Counted from the first letter of the stretch, positions 9,084 to 18,720 are shown. The stretch: DNA of 64,000 bases from Cellulomonas sp. KH9 (GCF_900114185.1 NZ_FOSE01000001.1:232485-296484), one strand, 5' to 3'. Notes: generated by a model not told the origin, from the sequence alone. Made by a program: numbers and translations.

Positions 9084-9113
9084 CGGGGTGGCCGGCGGTC
9101 GCCGGCCACCCCG
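9084..9113. terminator. Bidirectional terminator hairpin
   Basis: A 14-bp perfect GC-rich stem with a 2-nt loop sits between the convergent DUF4190 gene (stop 9071) and the lipoprotein gene (stop 9120). It can serve both strands. Confidence 0.65.
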
Positions 9114-9119
9114 CCGGGG

Positions 9120-9944
9120 TCAGCCGGCGAACGGGTCCTCGGTGGTGATCTCCTCGGCGGTCGGGGCGTCCACGGGGGCGGCCGTGCCCCAGCTCGTGAA
9201 CGTCGTGCGCGACTGGATCCCGAGGATGTCGAAGCTCACCTCGCGCGCGCGCCCGTCGGCGTCGACCACGTAGGTGTACTCGAGCGTCGCGGGCACCTCG
9301 GTGCCCGGGGGGAGCTGCGCCTGCATCTCGGCCAGCTCCTCGGGCAGCTTCGACGGGTCGATGACCACGACGTACGTCTGCGCCTCGACACCGTCGACCT
9401 CGATCGGCTCACCGGTCGGTGTCACGCTGACGATGGCGGCCTCCTGGCCCTCCAGCCCCATCGTGGGGTCGACCTCGCCCATGGCCTCGGCGAACGCCGC
9501 GCCGAACGGGTTCGACGCGTCCGCGGGGTCGATCGCGAGGAACTTGCCGCCCGTGAGCTCACCGAGGTTGACGTAGCTCATCCCGCCGACGGAGCGCACG
9601 GTCATGGCCGGGGTGTCGGGTGCCTCGATCACCATGGCGAGCGCCGGCGTGTCCCCGCCGAGGTGCACGGAGCCGCTCATGGACATGGACTCGCCCGCGC
9701 TGCCCATGGTCATCGTGAAGTCGTAGCTGCCGGCGGCCACCTGGGCGTCGACGATGGTCCGGATGAAGTCGGCCGCGGTGAGCGTCGTCGGCTCCGGGGT
9801 CGCCTCGACGGTCGGGGAGGCCGACGGGGTCGCGCTCGGCGTGGCGGTGGCGGCGTCGGTGCTGGACCCGCCTCCGCACGCGGTCAGCGCACCCAGCAGG
9901 ACGACGAGAGCGGGCGTGGCGAGGGCACGGCGGGGCGACGGCAC
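9120..9944 (-). CDS. LppX/LprAFG-family lipoprotein
   Basis: A 274-residue lipoprotein: signal peptide with lipobox LTAC (Cys at about 23), a Ser/Thr/Pro/Ala linker, then a domain of about 220 residues with the LprG/LppX layout (MTMGSAGESMSMSGSVHLGG; VNLGELTGGKFLAIDP; QTYVVVIDPSKLPE). Mycobacterial members bind lipids in a hydrophobic cavity and take part in envelope lipid transport; substrate here is unknown. It starts at ATG 9944 and stands convergent to the preceding gene with a shared hairpin. Confidence 0.8.
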   Translation of the reverse strand: MPSPRRALATPALVVLLGALTACGGGSSTDAATATPSATPSASPTVEATPEPTTLTAADFIRTIVDAQVAAGSYDFTMTMGSAGESMSMSGSVHLGGDTPALAMVIEAPDTPAMTVRSVGGMSYVNLGELTGGKFLAIDPADASNPFGAAFAEAMGEVDPTMGLEGQEAAIVSVTPTGEPIEVDGVEAQTYVVVIDPSKLPEELAEMQAQLPPGTEVPATLEYTYVVDADGRAREVSFDILGIQSRTTFTSWGTAAPVDAPTAEEITTEDPFAG

Positions 9945-10088
9945 GGGAGACCTCCGGTGAGTGGCCGTGGGCCGAGCCGGTCGGCTCGCTGCTCCTGGAC
10001 GACCGGGACGATCGTGGCAGATCGTGGCAGTCCTCGTGGGTGTTCCGCGGGTGGGATCACCGGAGCCCCCGCTGCGTGTGGTCCACCG

Positions 10089-11393
10089 TCAGGCCGGGAC
10101 CGGTGCCCACCTCGCCGCGTCCACCTGCTCGAGGATCCGGTCGAGCACGACCCCGCGGTCGAACCGCAGCGCGTACTCCCGCGCCCGCTCGGCGGACGCG
10201 GCGCGCTCGGCGCGGTCCATCGCGAGGACGTCGTCGAGCGCGGCGGCGATCGCGTCGGGGGCGTCGACCGGCACGATGACCGCGGTGTCGCCCACGGCCT
10301 CCCCGATGCCGCCGGTGACGGTCGTGATCACCGGCCCACCCCCGGACAGCATCTTCTCGACCAGCGCGATCCCGAACGTCTCGACGAACTCCGGGCGCGG
10401 CTTGGACGGCAGCACGAACGCGGTGCAGCCGGCCATGAGGTGGCCCTTCTCGTCGTCGGGGACGTCGTCGAGGAACGTGATGAGGTCGGCCACGGGCGTG
10501 CGCGCGGCGTGGGCCCGCAGCTCGGCGGCCTGCGGCCCGTTGCCGGCGATCACCAGGCGGCGGCCCGCGGCGGGCGCCCCCGAGCGCGCGTACCCCTCGA
10601 TGAGGTCGTCGACGCCCTTGGCGTGCGCGAGGCGCGACAGGAACAGCACGTACCCGTCGCGCGTCAGCCCGCGGGCCGCCAGGGCGCGGTCCGTCGCGTC
10701 CTCGTCGCGCGCCAGGTAGGTGCCGACGTCGATCGCGGGGTAGGACACGTTGACGCGCTCGCGGCACTCGTCGGCGAACCGGGTGCCGTGCCGGGCGTCG
10801 ATGGCTGCGGCCTCGGTGATCACCAGGTCCCGGGTGTACTGGGAGACGGCGAGCACGACGTCGTGCGAGAGGTACTGCGCGAGCACGTGCGCCGCGGCGC
10901 CGAACCGGTCCTGCTCGACGCACGCGCGCACCACGTTGGTGACGTCGGACCCGACGGCCTCCGCGACGGTGACCACGTTCACGGGCAGGCCCGTGCGGCG
11001 CGCGACCGAGACGGCGTCCGCCACGGCCGTCGCGTGCGGCGACAGGTACAGGGACATGGCGACCGTCGGCACCCCGTCGGTGAACAGCTCGACGAGCCGC
11101 CCGGTCAGCCCGGCGAGGTAGCGGCCGTCGGGGACCTTGTAGTCGCCCACGGGCTCGGGGCGCTCCACGACGATCCCGGGGGAGTACGGCGTCACGCCGT
11201 CCAGCGGCTTGAGCGGCAGGCCGGCCTCCTGCAGCCGCTCGACGGACCACGTGACGATGCGGACCTCGTCGAACCCCCGCTGCAGCGCGGCCTCGGCGAG
11301 GTTGCGGGCCTCGCCCGAGTGGCCGCAGATGACCGGGTCGGCGCGCACGACGATGACGAGGCGGCGGTCGGGGCGGGCGGCGGTGGTGTCCAC
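10089..11393 (-). CDS. GT4-family glycosyltransferase
   Basis: A 434-residue GT-B fold retaining glycosyltransferase. The N-terminal half has a nucleotide-fold start (RRLVIVVRADPVICGHSGEA). The C-terminal half has the family hallmarks GYVLFLSRLAHAKGVDDLIEGYA, RLVIAGNGPQA and the EX7E-type EFVETFGIALVEKM. Donor and acceptor cannot be inferred. It lies 99 nt downstream of the GH92 mannosidase gene on the same strand, so the two may be co-transcribed and linked to mannose or glycan metabolism (inference). Confidence 0.85.
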   Translation of the reverse strand: MDTTAARPDRRLVIVVRADPVICGHSGEARNLAEAALQRGFDEVRIVTWSVERLQEAGLPLKPLDGVTPYSPGIVVERPEPVGDYKVPDGRYLAGLTGRLVELFTDGVPTVAMSLYLSPHATAVADAVSVARRTGLPVNVVTVAEAVGSDVTNVVRACVEQDRFGAAAHVLAQYLSHDVVLAVSQYTRDLVITEAAAIDARHGTRFADECRERVNVSYPAIDVGTYLARDEDATDRALAARGLTRDGYVLFLSRLAHAKGVDDLIEGYARSGAPAAGRRLVIAGNGPQAAELRAHAARTPVADLITFLDDVPDDEKGHLMAGCTAFVLPSKPRPEFVETFGIALVEKMLSGGGPVITTVTGGIGEAVGDTAVIVPVDAPDAIAAALDDVLAMDRAERAASAERAREYALRFDRGVVLDRILEQVDAARWAPVPA

Positions 11394-11492
11394 GGCGTCG
11401 TCCTCTCGGGTCGGGCTGGACCGGCCTCTCGGGGGAGAGGACGGGGTGGGACGGGCTCTCCCCGGGTCGGGAGCGCGGTGCTGCCGGTCAGG

Positions 11493-13727
11493 TCAGGGCA
11501 GGGCGAGGCGGGGGAGCGGGACGTCGACGTGCGGCGCCGGGGCGCTGGGTGGTCGGTGCTGCGTACCCCAGCCCGACGGTTCCGGGCCGAGGGCGATGCG
11601 CAGACGGCCGCCGGCGTGCAGCTCGCCGCCCGTCAGGAAGGGACGCTCCAGCGGTACCCCGTCCAGGTGGACCGACTGCACGTGCTGCGCCGGACCACCG
11701 GGCTCGGGCTCGACGAACCCCGTCGTCTCGACCGTCAGCGGCCGGCCGCCGACGTCCAGGCGGGCCTCGCGCCACGAGGGTGCGTTGAGCAGGACCAGGT
11801 TCTGCCCTGCGACGGGGAACAGCCCCAGCGACGCCCAGACGTACCAGGAGGACAGCCCGCCGGAGTCGTCGTTGCCGGGCAGGCCGCCACGGCCGGTACC
11901 GAACTGCTGCTGGACGACGTCGTGCACCACCTGGGCGGTGCGGTCCGGGCGGCCCGCGTACATGTAGGCCCACGGCGCCTCCATGTCCGGCTCGTTGTTG
12001 AGGCCCTCGAACCGGTGCAGCCCGTACCCGGCGGCCATCTCCTCGACGTCCGGGCGGAGCCCCGGCTGCTTCACCGGGTCGGCGCCGAACCCGAAGAACC
12101 GGTCGAGCATCGTCGTGAACGCGTCGTCGCCGCCGGCCAGCGCGATGCGGGACGCCATGTCGTGCATCAGCCGGAACGAGTAGTTCCAGCGGCCGCCCTC
12201 GTAGTACGTCGAGTCCACCAGCAGGCCCGTGTCCCGGTCGAACGCGTTGACCCAGCGCGCGGCCAGCGGGCCGAACTGGTCGACCAGCGCCAGGTCGCCG
12301 ACCCGCCCCGCGACGATCGCGGAGCACCAGTACCCGAACGCGAGGTCGAGCGTGTGGCTGATGGGGTGGGTGCGGCCGTGCAGCAGGAACTCCTCGCCGT
12401 ACGTGCGGCGCAGGTCGTCGTGCATGTGCACCAGCGCCCAGTCCCAGTCGACGCCCGGCAGGCCCAGCGCGCACAGGTCCGCCAGGAAGGTGTGCGCCAG
12501 CGCGGACGCCTGCCGGCTGAACCGGTCGGCGCCGCGGGCCATGCGGTAGCCGATCGGCAGGTTGCCCTCCTCCTCGGCGATCTGCAGCAGCGCGTTCGCC
12601 AGCTCGACGGCCCGGTCCGGCGCCAGCGCCGTCAGCAGCGGCAGCTGGGTGCGGTAGATGTCCCACATGGTCGACAGGTCGAAGGCGAACGGCCCGGGCG
12701 TCGGCCAGAACGGCGACTCGTCGGGGGCGAGGCACGGCTTGACCAGCGAGTGGTAGAGCGCCGTGCCGAAGACGGTGGCCCGGTCCGGCGACGGGGTGTC
12801 GACCTGGACCTTGCCCAGGTGCTCGCGCCACACGCCCTCGGTGGTGGCACGCCGCCGCTCGAACGACAGCCGCGGGTCCGGGCCGCACTCCCGGTGCAGG
12901 GTGGCCGCGGCCTGCTCGACGCCGCGCAGCGAGAACCCGAACCGCAGCTCGACGACCTGCCCCGCCTCGGTGGGCCCCGCCCACATGAGGCCGAACGGGC
13001 GCAGGGTGGTCGGGCGGATCCGGTCGAAGTCCAGGCGCGTGCCGCCGGGCATCAGGCGCCGGTCGTACCAGAGCATCTGGCGCCACTGCTGGGCGTCGCA
13101 CTCCACGCGCGTGGCCAGCGGTGCGCCCTCCACGACGATCTCGCCCTCCGCGCACCCGGGGCCCACCGACGCCAGGTGCGCACGCAGCGGGATCGTCCGG
13201 CCGTAGGGGATGTCCAGCCCGCCGAGGGAGAAGTCGATGACGAGCCGCGCGTCGTGGTGCGCGGGGAACGTGTACCGGTGGACGGCGGACTTGGGGCCGA
13301 CCGTGATCTCCGCGCGGATCCCCGACTCGAGCGTCGCGGCGTAGTACCCGGGGCGGGCGACCTCGTCGACGATCTCCCACGTGCGGCCCAGGTCGTCCAG
13401 CGGGCCGAGCATCGGGGTGACCCGGAAGTAGTTGTAGTACTTGCGGATCGCGCCCGTACCGGACTGCTGGAAGTGCGTGAACCCGCTGGCCACCAGCCGG
13501 TCGTGCAGCACCGGCGGCTGCCCCTCGGTCGACAGGTCGTAGCGGCCGTAGCCCGTGGGGTACGCCCCGGAGTACGCGCACGCCGACACCATGCCCAGCG
13601 GGTACGTGGCCCCGGGGTGCGTGTTGCCCACCTGCGGCTTGGGCCACCACCACGTCGCCGCCAGGCCGCTGGGCGCGGGCAGGGCGGTCGCGTCGGTGCC
13701 GATGAAGGGGTCGACGTGGTCGAACAT
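11493..13727 (-). CDS. GH92 family alpha-mannosidase (alpha-1,2-mannosidase-like)
   Basis: A 744-residue protein matching GH92 from end to end: N-terminal VDPFIGTD and NTHPGATYPLGMV, a beta-sandwich, the alpha/alpha barrel with STMWDIYRTQLPLL, EGGRWNYSFRLMHDM, LNNEPDMEAPW, and the conserved catalytic block GNDDSGGLSSWYVWASLG. The family hydrolyses alpha-mannosides with calcium. ATG at 13727 is preceded by cgaggagg; upstream in-frame sequence is not coding-like. No clear signal peptide is visible, so it may act in the cytoplasm on imported oligosaccharides (inference). Confidence 0.88.
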   Translation of the reverse strand: MFDHVDPFIGTDATALPAPSGLAATWWWPKPQVGNTHPGATYPLGMVSACAYSGAYPTGYGRYDLSTEGQPPVLHDRLVASGFTHFQQSGTGAIRKYYNYFRVTPMLGPLDDLGRTWEIVDEVARPGYYAATLESGIRAEITVGPKSAVHRYTFPAHHDARLVIDFSLGGLDIPYGRTIPLRAHLASVGPGCAEGEIVVEGAPLATRVECDAQQWRQMLWYDRRLMPGGTRLDFDRIRPTTLRPFGLMWAGPTEAGQVVELRFGFSLRGVEQAAATLHRECGPDPRLSFERRRATTEGVWREHLGKVQVDTPSPDRATVFGTALYHSLVKPCLAPDESPFWPTPGPFAFDLSTMWDIYRTQLPLLTALAPDRAVELANALLQIAEEEGNLPIGYRMARGADRFSRQASALAHTFLADLCALGLPGVDWDWALVHMHDDLRRTYGEEFLLHGRTHPISHTLDLAFGYWCSAIVAGRVGDLALVDQFGPLAARWVNAFDRDTGLLVDSTYYEGGRWNYSFRLMHDMASRIALAGGDDAFTTMLDRFFGFGADPVKQPGLRPDVEEMAAGYGLHRFEGLNNEPDMEAPWAYMYAGRPDRTAQVVHDVVQQQFGTGRGGLPGNDDSGGLSSWYVWASLGLFPVAGQNLVLLNAPSWREARLDVGGRPLTVETTGFVEPEPGGPAQHVQSVHLDGVPLERPFLTGGELHAGGRLRIALGPEPSGWGTQHRPPSAPAPHVDVPLPRLALP

Positions 13728-14054
13728 CCCGGCCTCCTCGCGTGCGTCCGTCCTGCCGTGCGCGGTCGGTACGTCAGTCGTGCGGCCTCGTGAGCCGGGT
13801 CGGTCAAGCGTGGCGCGCGGCGCCCGGTGTGTCCACGGGTGCGGTGCCACACGGTGCGGCGACGGTACGAGCCGCGTGTGTCGGGCATGTTGCGCGCAGG
13901 TCACGCTTCGGCCGGACGGCGGTTCGGGTGAACCCTCGGGCGCCGCCGGCCGGTCGGATGTCCGGTTGGGTAGTGTTCGCCCGGCTCTGCCGGGGCCCGA
14001 CGTCGTGCCCGGCGGCGCTCTCCCTGTCGGAGTGACGAGCGAGAGGACGTCCGC
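13728..14054. other. Divergent intergenic spacer with a candidate -10 for the first ESX cassette
   Basis: No gene was found in these 327 bases. A TAGTGT box at 13971-13976 preceded by gg resembles the GG-TANNNT boxes seen before other cassettes and could drive the genes starting at 14055. The promoter of the GH92 gene must also be here but is not identified. Confidence 0.35.
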
Positions 14055-14333
14055 ATGGCGTTCGCCGGAGGTGACCCCGCCCGTCTGCGGGCCGCGTCGC
14101 GTGCGCTCGGCACGCTGGCCGAGGGCCTGACGGACGACGCGCTGGCTGCGCGGGACCGGGGCCGCGAGGCGGCAGCGGCCGCGGGCGACGGCCACATCGC
14201 CCAGCTGGCCGAGAGCGCCCTGGCCGCTGTCGGCGGCGCGCTCGTCGCCACCGCCGTGGTCGTCTCGGGCCTCGCGCAGGGCACGACCACCGCGTCCGAC
14301 CAGCTGGTCGGGGCGACCGGGGGACCGCGGTGA
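14055..14333 (+). CDS. Small helical ESX-like (WXG100-type) protein
   Basis: A 92-residue, mostly helical, alanine-rich protein (LRAASRALGTLAEGLTDDAL). It lacks a clear W-x-G turn, so the ESX assignment rests on size, helical pattern and position: it overlaps by 4 nt with a large ESX-like protein, as WXG100 partners do in the other cassettes of this window. RBS agcgagagga precedes the ATG. Probably the secretion partner or chaperone of the next protein. Confidence 0.5.
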   Translation: MAFAGGDPARLRAASRALGTLAEGLTDDALAARDRGREAAAAAGDGHIAQLAESALAAVGGALVATAVVVSGLAQGTTTASDQLVGATGGPR

Positions 14334-15664
14334 GCGACTTCCGGGTGCCGGCCGGCGACCCGGACGGGCTGCGGAGCGTCGTCACCCGGCTGTCGCGCCT
14401 CAGCGAGACCGTGGGGGAGACACGCAGCAGCCGGCTGCGGTCGGCCGGCCAGGACGCGGCGGCCGGGCTGCCCGCGGCGCGGGTGGCCGCGTTCGCCGGC
14501 GCGCGCTCCGACGCGTCGAAGGCGACCGGGGCCATCGGACTCTCGCTCGTCGCGGTCGGCGGAGCGCTCGTCGACTACGCCGACGCGCTGCAGACGGCGC
14601 AGCAGGCCGTGCGCGACGCCGCCGCCCGGTACGACGACGCGCAGGAGCTGTGGCGGCAGGCCCGCCGGATGGGCGAGCCCGAGCTCACCGAGCGGTACCG
14701 GCAGGACATGGACCGCCAGGCCCGGCGCGCGGGCACCGCCCAGGCCGACCTCGCGACCGCCCGGCAGCGCACCGCCGCGGCGCTCAACGACGAGACCGAG
14801 GTCTGGGCGCCGGGCGCGGGGTCGCTCGCCCCGGTCGAGGCGTGGCAGCGGGCGACCGCGGCGATGCTCCCGCCGACCGCGTCGATCGACCCGCAGAAGC
14901 TCAAGGAGCTCTTCAGCAATCCCGACGTGACCCTCGCCAGGGAGACCGCGACCAACGCCGTCAAGGGCGCGGCGAAGTCGTACGCGCTCTACGGGATCGT
15001 CAACTACGCGCGCTCGCCCGCGCTGTCCGCGCGCGCCGAGGCCAAGCTGCTCAAGGCCCGTGACCTCTACCAGTCCCTCAAGGGCGGTGCCCCGGACCTC
15101 GACGACCCGGCGACCTACCGCAAGTACATCAAGGCCGAGCGAGCCATGCTCAAGGCCTACATGAGCGACAACCCTGCGGACGTCATGCGAGCGCAGCGGC
15201 ACTTCCGGATGCTGCGGGGGATGCAGGGCGAGGCCCGTGCGCTCGCGAACGTGGCACGCGCCCACCCGGCGCTCACGCCCGCGCAGATCAGGGGCACCGC
15301 CGGTCGGTTCGACAAGCTGATGAGGCCTGTCCGGGCGGCCGGCCCGGTGGTGGCGCGTGTCATGGGCCCGGTGTCCGTGGCCGTCGGCGGGTACGACATC
15401 TACACGGCGGCGACCGACTCCGGGATGGCGACCGACGACCGGTGGGCCAGGGGCGTCGGCGGCGCCGCCTCCGTCGCCGGCGGTGTGGCGACAACGCTCG
15501 TGGCGGTCGGGCTCGTCTCGAACCCGGTCGGTCTCGCGGTCGTCGCCGTGGCCGGCGTCGTGGCGGTCGGGGCGTGGGCGTACGAGAACCGTGAGGCGAT
15601 CGCCGCCGGCGCCGGGAAGATCGCCGCCGGTGCCAAGAAGGTGTGGAAAGGGCTGTTCGGATGA
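14330..15664 (+). CDS. Putative T7SS/ESX effector with glycine-rich membrane-active C-terminus
   Basis: A 444-residue protein starting with GTG in a GTGA overlap. Residues 1-130 are long helices of the LXG/WXG type. The middle (about 140-330) is helical and basic. The last 110 residues contain a glycine/alanine-rich hydrophobic hairpin (VGGAASVAGGVATTLVAVGLV then VGLAVVAVAGVVAVGAWAY) and a short cationic end (AGAKKVWKGLFG). The tail could insert in membranes like a pore-forming toxin, and the same kind of hydrophobic end recurs at 34,906-36,270. No known toxin domain is recognised. Confidence 0.5.
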   Translation: MSDFRVPAGDPDGLRSVVTRLSRLSETVGETRSSRLRSAGQDAAAGLPAARVAAFAGARSDASKATGAIGLSLVAVGGALVDYADALQTAQQAVRDAAARYDDAQELWRQARRMGEPELTERYRQDMDRQARRAGTAQADLATARQRTAAALNDETEVWAPGAGSLAPVEAWQRATAAMLPPTASIDPQKLKELFSNPDVTLARETATNAVKGAAKSYALYGIVNYARSPALSARAEAKLLKARDLYQSLKGGAPDLDDPATYRKYIKAERAMLKAYMSDNPADVMRAQRHFRMLRGMQGEARALANVARAHPALTPAQIRGTAGRFDKLMRPVRAAGPVVARVMGPVSVAVGGYDIYTAATDSGMATDDRWARGVGGAASVAGGVATTLVAVGLVSNPVGLAVVAVAGVVAVGAWAYENREAIAAGAGKIAAGAKKVWKGLFG

Positions 15665-16338
15665 CGCAGGAGACGATCGATCCGGCGACGGACCTCGACC
15701 CGGCGGACGCGGAGAGCGTGGTCGAGGCGCGGCTGGCGCTCTACGGTGCCGCGGTCGACGCGGCGCTGCGAGGCCTCACGGCCAGGGGCGTCTACCGCGC
15801 CGTCCCCCTCGATCCCGAGAGCGGGACGTTCGCCTACCAGGCGCTGCCGGACATCCACGCCCTGCTCACCATGCGCCGGTACACGGAGTGCGTCGTCGTC
15901 GCCGAGCGCCAGGGCTCGGAGGCGCGCGACTGGGCGGTCCTCTACGAGCAGCGCGCCGGCCTGTGGCTGGCGGAGTACGTCACGCACACCGGGCTGCACC
16001 ACTTCGTGCTCGCGACCGCAGAGCTCGTGGCCGAGGAGCTGGCCGGCTGGTCCGGTGCCGTCGGCGACGCCCCCGTCCCCGCCCTCGACCTGTACCTCAC
16101 CCGGGAGCAGGTCGCTGCCCAGGACCCCGCGCTCGAGCCGGTGGGGCGCTGCACCGCCGCTGTGACGATCACCCGGCTGGACCTCGGTGAGCCGATGCGC
16201 GAGACCTGGACCGGTGTGTTCACCGGACCGGACGGCAGCTACGTGTCCTTCGGCGAGGGCGACGACGGCGTGCGGTACCGCGGTGCCGGGCGCGCCGGCG
16301 TCGCCGAGCACTGGCGCACGGTGCTGGGGGCGGCGTGA
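15661..16338 (+). CDS. Hypothetical protein, candidate immunity or ESX-accessory protein
   Basis: A 225-residue soluble protein. ATG 15661 overlaps the preceding stop (ATGA), so translation is probably coupled. It contains HALLTMRRYTECVVVAERQ, AGLWLAEYVTHTGLHHFVLATAE and TGPDGSYVSFGEG; the alternating strands and one long helix recall ESX-accessory (EspG-like) or immunity folds, but no family was recognised. Position directly after a putative toxin favours immunity. Confidence 0.5.
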   Translation: MTQETIDPATDLDPADAESVVEARLALYGAAVDAALRGLTARGVYRAVPLDPESGTFAYQALPDIHALLTMRRYTECVVVAERQGSEARDWAVLYEQRAGLWLAEYVTHTGLHHFVLATAELVAEELAGWSGAVGDAPVPALDLYLTREQVAAQDPALEPVGRCTAAVTITRLDLGEPMRETWTGVFTGPDGSYVSFGEGDDGVRYRGAGRAGVAEHWRTVLGAA

Positions 16339-17132
16339 GCACGCACCGGGAGTTCGTCGTCTTCGAGGACCCGAGGAGCCCGGAGGCCGCCGAGCGGCTC
16401 ATCGAGCTCGGTGAGCGGACCGCGGAGGACATGGGAGCCGTCCGCGCGACGTTCCGCGCCTGGCCGGGTCGCACGGCGAACGTCGCCTTCGCGGTGCTGC
16501 TCGTCGTCGCCGTGGCGACCTCCGTCGTCGCGCCGAACGCCACGGAGCTGAGCGTCCGCCTCGTCATCTGGGGGAGCTTCGCGTTCTGGGTCGCACTGTT
16601 CGTGGCGGCGGGTGCCATGGACCGGCACCGGGTGTGCGAGCACGGGCTGGTCGTGGGGTTCCGCACGCACTCGAGGTACGTCGTCCCGTGGTCGACGATC
16701 GACCCCGGGCGGGTGCGCGTCGTGCGGCGCCCGCTGCTCGTCGGGCGGCGGCCCGAGCTGCCCGCGTCCTCGCCGCACTACCGGGTGGGGTGGTTCACGA
16801 CGTCCGCCGTGGCGGTCAACGGGCTCGACAGCGCGATCGACGGCTGGGTCCGGGTGCCCGGTCTGCTGGGGGTGACCGACGCGGTGGAACTCGCCGGGCG
16901 CGCACGCTTCACCCCCTTCGTGTGGTGGCTTCTCGGCACCCAGAGACCACGCGAGCTGCTCGAGGCCATCGAGGCGGCGATGGTCGCGGACGGGTACGAC
17001 GCGCGCGGGCTGGCCGACCGGGCCGAGCGCAACGCGGTCACCATCACGTGGCAGCCGACCGCGCAGAGCCCGATCCCGCCGCGCTACCCGGACGACCCGG
17101 TCGTCGGCGTGCGCGGACCCGACCTGCCCTGA
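16335..17132 (+). CDS. Hypothetical two-helix membrane protein with PH-like domain
   Basis: A 265-residue protein whose GTG start overlaps the previous stop by 4 nt, making it the fourth gene of the cassette. Two transmembrane helices (about residues 46-67 and 76-97) are followed by a beta-rich part (VCEHGLVVGFRTHSRYVVPWSTIDPGRVRVV) like bacterial PH-domain membrane proteins, and a C-terminal helix. It may be membrane-located immunity, fitting a membrane-active toxin two genes upstream (inference). Its 3' end overlaps the convergent phosphotransferase gene by 49 bp. Confidence 0.55.
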   Translation: MSTHREFVVFEDPRSPEAAERLIELGERTAEDMGAVRATFRAWPGRTANVAFAVLLVVAVATSVVAPNATELSVRLVIWGSFAFWVALFVAAGAMDRHRVCEHGLVVGFRTHSRYVVPWSTIDPGRVRVVRRPLLVGRRPELPASSPHYRVGWFTTSAVAVNGLDSAIDGWVRVPGLLGVTDAVELAGRARFTPFVWWLLGTQRPRELLEAIEAAMVADGYDARGLADRAERNAVTITWQPTAQSPIPPRYPDDPVVGVRGPDLP

Positions 17133-18049
17133 GGTCCGCGCGGCCCGCGCCGGTCAGTCCCGGACGGACCGACGACGCCCAGCTCGCCCAGCGCCCGCCA
17201 CCCGATCTCCTGGGGTGAGCCGTCCTCGTGGCCGACCCACCCCGCGGCCATCGCCAGCCCGGTGCCGAGCGCGCGCGCCGCGGTCGCGTCCGACACCCCG
17301 CCGTATGCGTCCAGCGCGGCCGTGACCCCGGCGGCCGGCAGCGCCAGCCACAGGAACCCGAGGTCCGTGGCCGGGTCACCGCCCGACACGTCGGCCCAGT
17401 CGAGGACCCCGCCGAACAGCCCGTCGACGCTGAGCAGGTTGAACGGGTGCAGGTCCGCGTGGATCCACGACGTCGGCAGGTCCACCGGGGCGGCCAGCGC
17501 GTCGGCCCACAGGCGTTCGGTGCGCTCGCGGTCGAGGCGCAGCCCGCGCCCGGGCGCGGTCTGCTCGACGCGGGCCAGGGCCCGGAGGAGACCGGCGGTG
17601 CGGTCGGCCAGGGGGATCGACTGCTCGTCGTTGTACGGCGCGTCGGGCGGTGCCGGGACGTGCACCTGCGCGAGCGCCCGCCCCAGGTCGGGCCCGGCGT
17701 CCGCGGTGAGCGGCACCTCCGCGGCCGTCACCCCCGGCAGCCACGCGACCACGGCCCACGGCCACGGGTACGCCGCGCCGGGCGTCCCGGCCCGCACGAC
17801 GCGCTGCGTCGGGAAGGTCCACCCCGCCGACAGCCGCGCCACCCACCGCAGCTCCGAGTCCATCGACCGCACCGACGCGGCGTGCCGCGGCAGCCGCACG
17901 GCCAGGTCGTCGCCCAGGCGGTACATCGCCATGTCCCAGCCGGCGTGCCGCCGGCCCAGCGGCAGGTCCGCCAGGTCGGGGTGCTGCTCGGTCAGCAGGG
18001 CACGGACGACGTCGGGCGTGATCGGCACCTCGTCGTCGGGTGCGCGCAC
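17084..18049 (-). CDS. Aminoglycoside phosphotransferase (APH)-family kinase
   Basis: A 321-residue protein of the APH/choline-kinase fold: N-lobe RHAGWDMAMYRLGDDLAVRLPRH, catalytic Brenner-type loop SWIHADLHPFNLL (H-x-D-x4-N), and the metal-binding DWADVSGGDPATDLGFLW. These enzymes phosphorylate hydroxyl groups of antibiotics or small metabolites; there is no evidence for a particular drug. GTG 18049 starts 5 nt after the upstream stop, so it is the second gene of an operon with the DinB-like protein. The last 30 residues are low-complexity and run antisense into the neighbouring gene. Confidence 0.82.
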   Translation of the reverse strand: MRAPDDEVPITPDVVRALLTEQHPDLADLPLGRRHAGWDMAMYRLGDDLAVRLPRHAASVRSMDSELRWVARLSAGWTFPTQRVVRAGTPGAAYPWPWAVVAWLPGVTAAEVPLTADAGPDLGRALAQVHVPAPPDAPYNDEQSIPLADRTAGLLRALARVEQTAPGRGLRLDRERTERLWADALAAPVDLPTSWIHADLHPFNLLSVDGLFGGVLDWADVSGGDPATDLGFLWLALPAAGVTAALDAYGGVSDATAARALGTGLAMAAGWVGHEDGSPQEIGWRALGELGVVGPSGTDRRGPRGPQGRSGPRTPTTGSSG

Positions 18050-18054
18050 GGCCG

Positions 18055-18606
18055 TCAGCCCGCCGTGCGGCGGCCCAGCCGCGCCAGCAGACGCGCCTGA
18101 CGGTCCGCGTCGGCGGGCGGCTCGACGCCCGCGCGGCACACGCCCTCGGAGTACAGCGCGTCCCCGAGCGCGTCGACCCGCTCCTCCACGAAGGTCAGCT
18201 CGTCGTCGCTCAGCCGCTCGTCCAGCCCCGCCGCGGTCGCGACGTCCCAGCGGTGCACGACCAGGTCGAGGGCGTGGAACCCCTGCAGGGTCGCGCCGAC
18301 CGTCGTCCGCCCGGCCCACCCGTCGTACTCGCGCCCCACGACCTCCGGGTCCGTGACCGCGTCGCGCAGCGCTGCGGCGTGCGCGCGCCACCCGCCGGCG
18401 GGGTCGGCGTCGAGGTCGACGTCCGGCAGGTCGACGCCGTGGTCGGCGAGGAAGTCGCGCTGCGTGGTGACGACGTGGCGCAGCACGTCGCGTGCGCTCC
18501 ACCCCTCGCAGGGTGACGGCGCGTCCCAGGCCGCGGCGGGGAGCTGCTCGACCACGCCGGTGAACGGCTGGACCAGCGTGAGGAAGGTGGGTGAGGTCGT
18601 CGCCAT
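18055..18606 (-). CDS. TIGR03086-type DinB-like/mycothiol-dependent metal-binding protein
   Basis: A 183-residue four-helix-bundle protein: PSPCEGWSARDVLRHVVTTQ at the N-terminus and a metal-ligand helix GFHALDLVVHRWDVATA, as in actinobacterial TIGR03086/maleylpyruvate-isomerase N-terminal proteins. Members are thought to be thiol-S-transferases using mycothiol; the substrate is unknown. ATG at 18606. It precedes the phosphotransferase by 5 nt and is divergent from the SOD gene. Confidence 0.8.
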   Translation of the reverse strand: MATTSPTFLTLVQPFTGVVEQLPAAAWDAPSPCEGWSARDVLRHVVTTQRDFLADHGVDLPDVDLDADPAGGWRAHAAALRDAVTDPEVVGREYDGWAGRTTVGATLQGFHALDLVVHRWDVATAAGLDERLSDDELTFVEERVDALGDALYSEGVCRAGVEPPADADRQARLLARLGRRTAG

Positions 18607-18720
18607 GGGACGAACGTAGGCCGACCCACCGACACCGGGCCGAAGCGGGCGCTCGGCGCGCGGGCGGGCGGGGCCTTTCGTAGCGTGGACGACCCACCGA
18701 GCACCGATGGAGGGGGAACG

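Noticed and set aside
9663..13793. Plus-strand open frame of about 1376 codons opposite the lipoprotein, GT4 and GH92 genes
   Set aside because: Its length comes only from GC bias; the minus-strand proteins have family motifs throughout.
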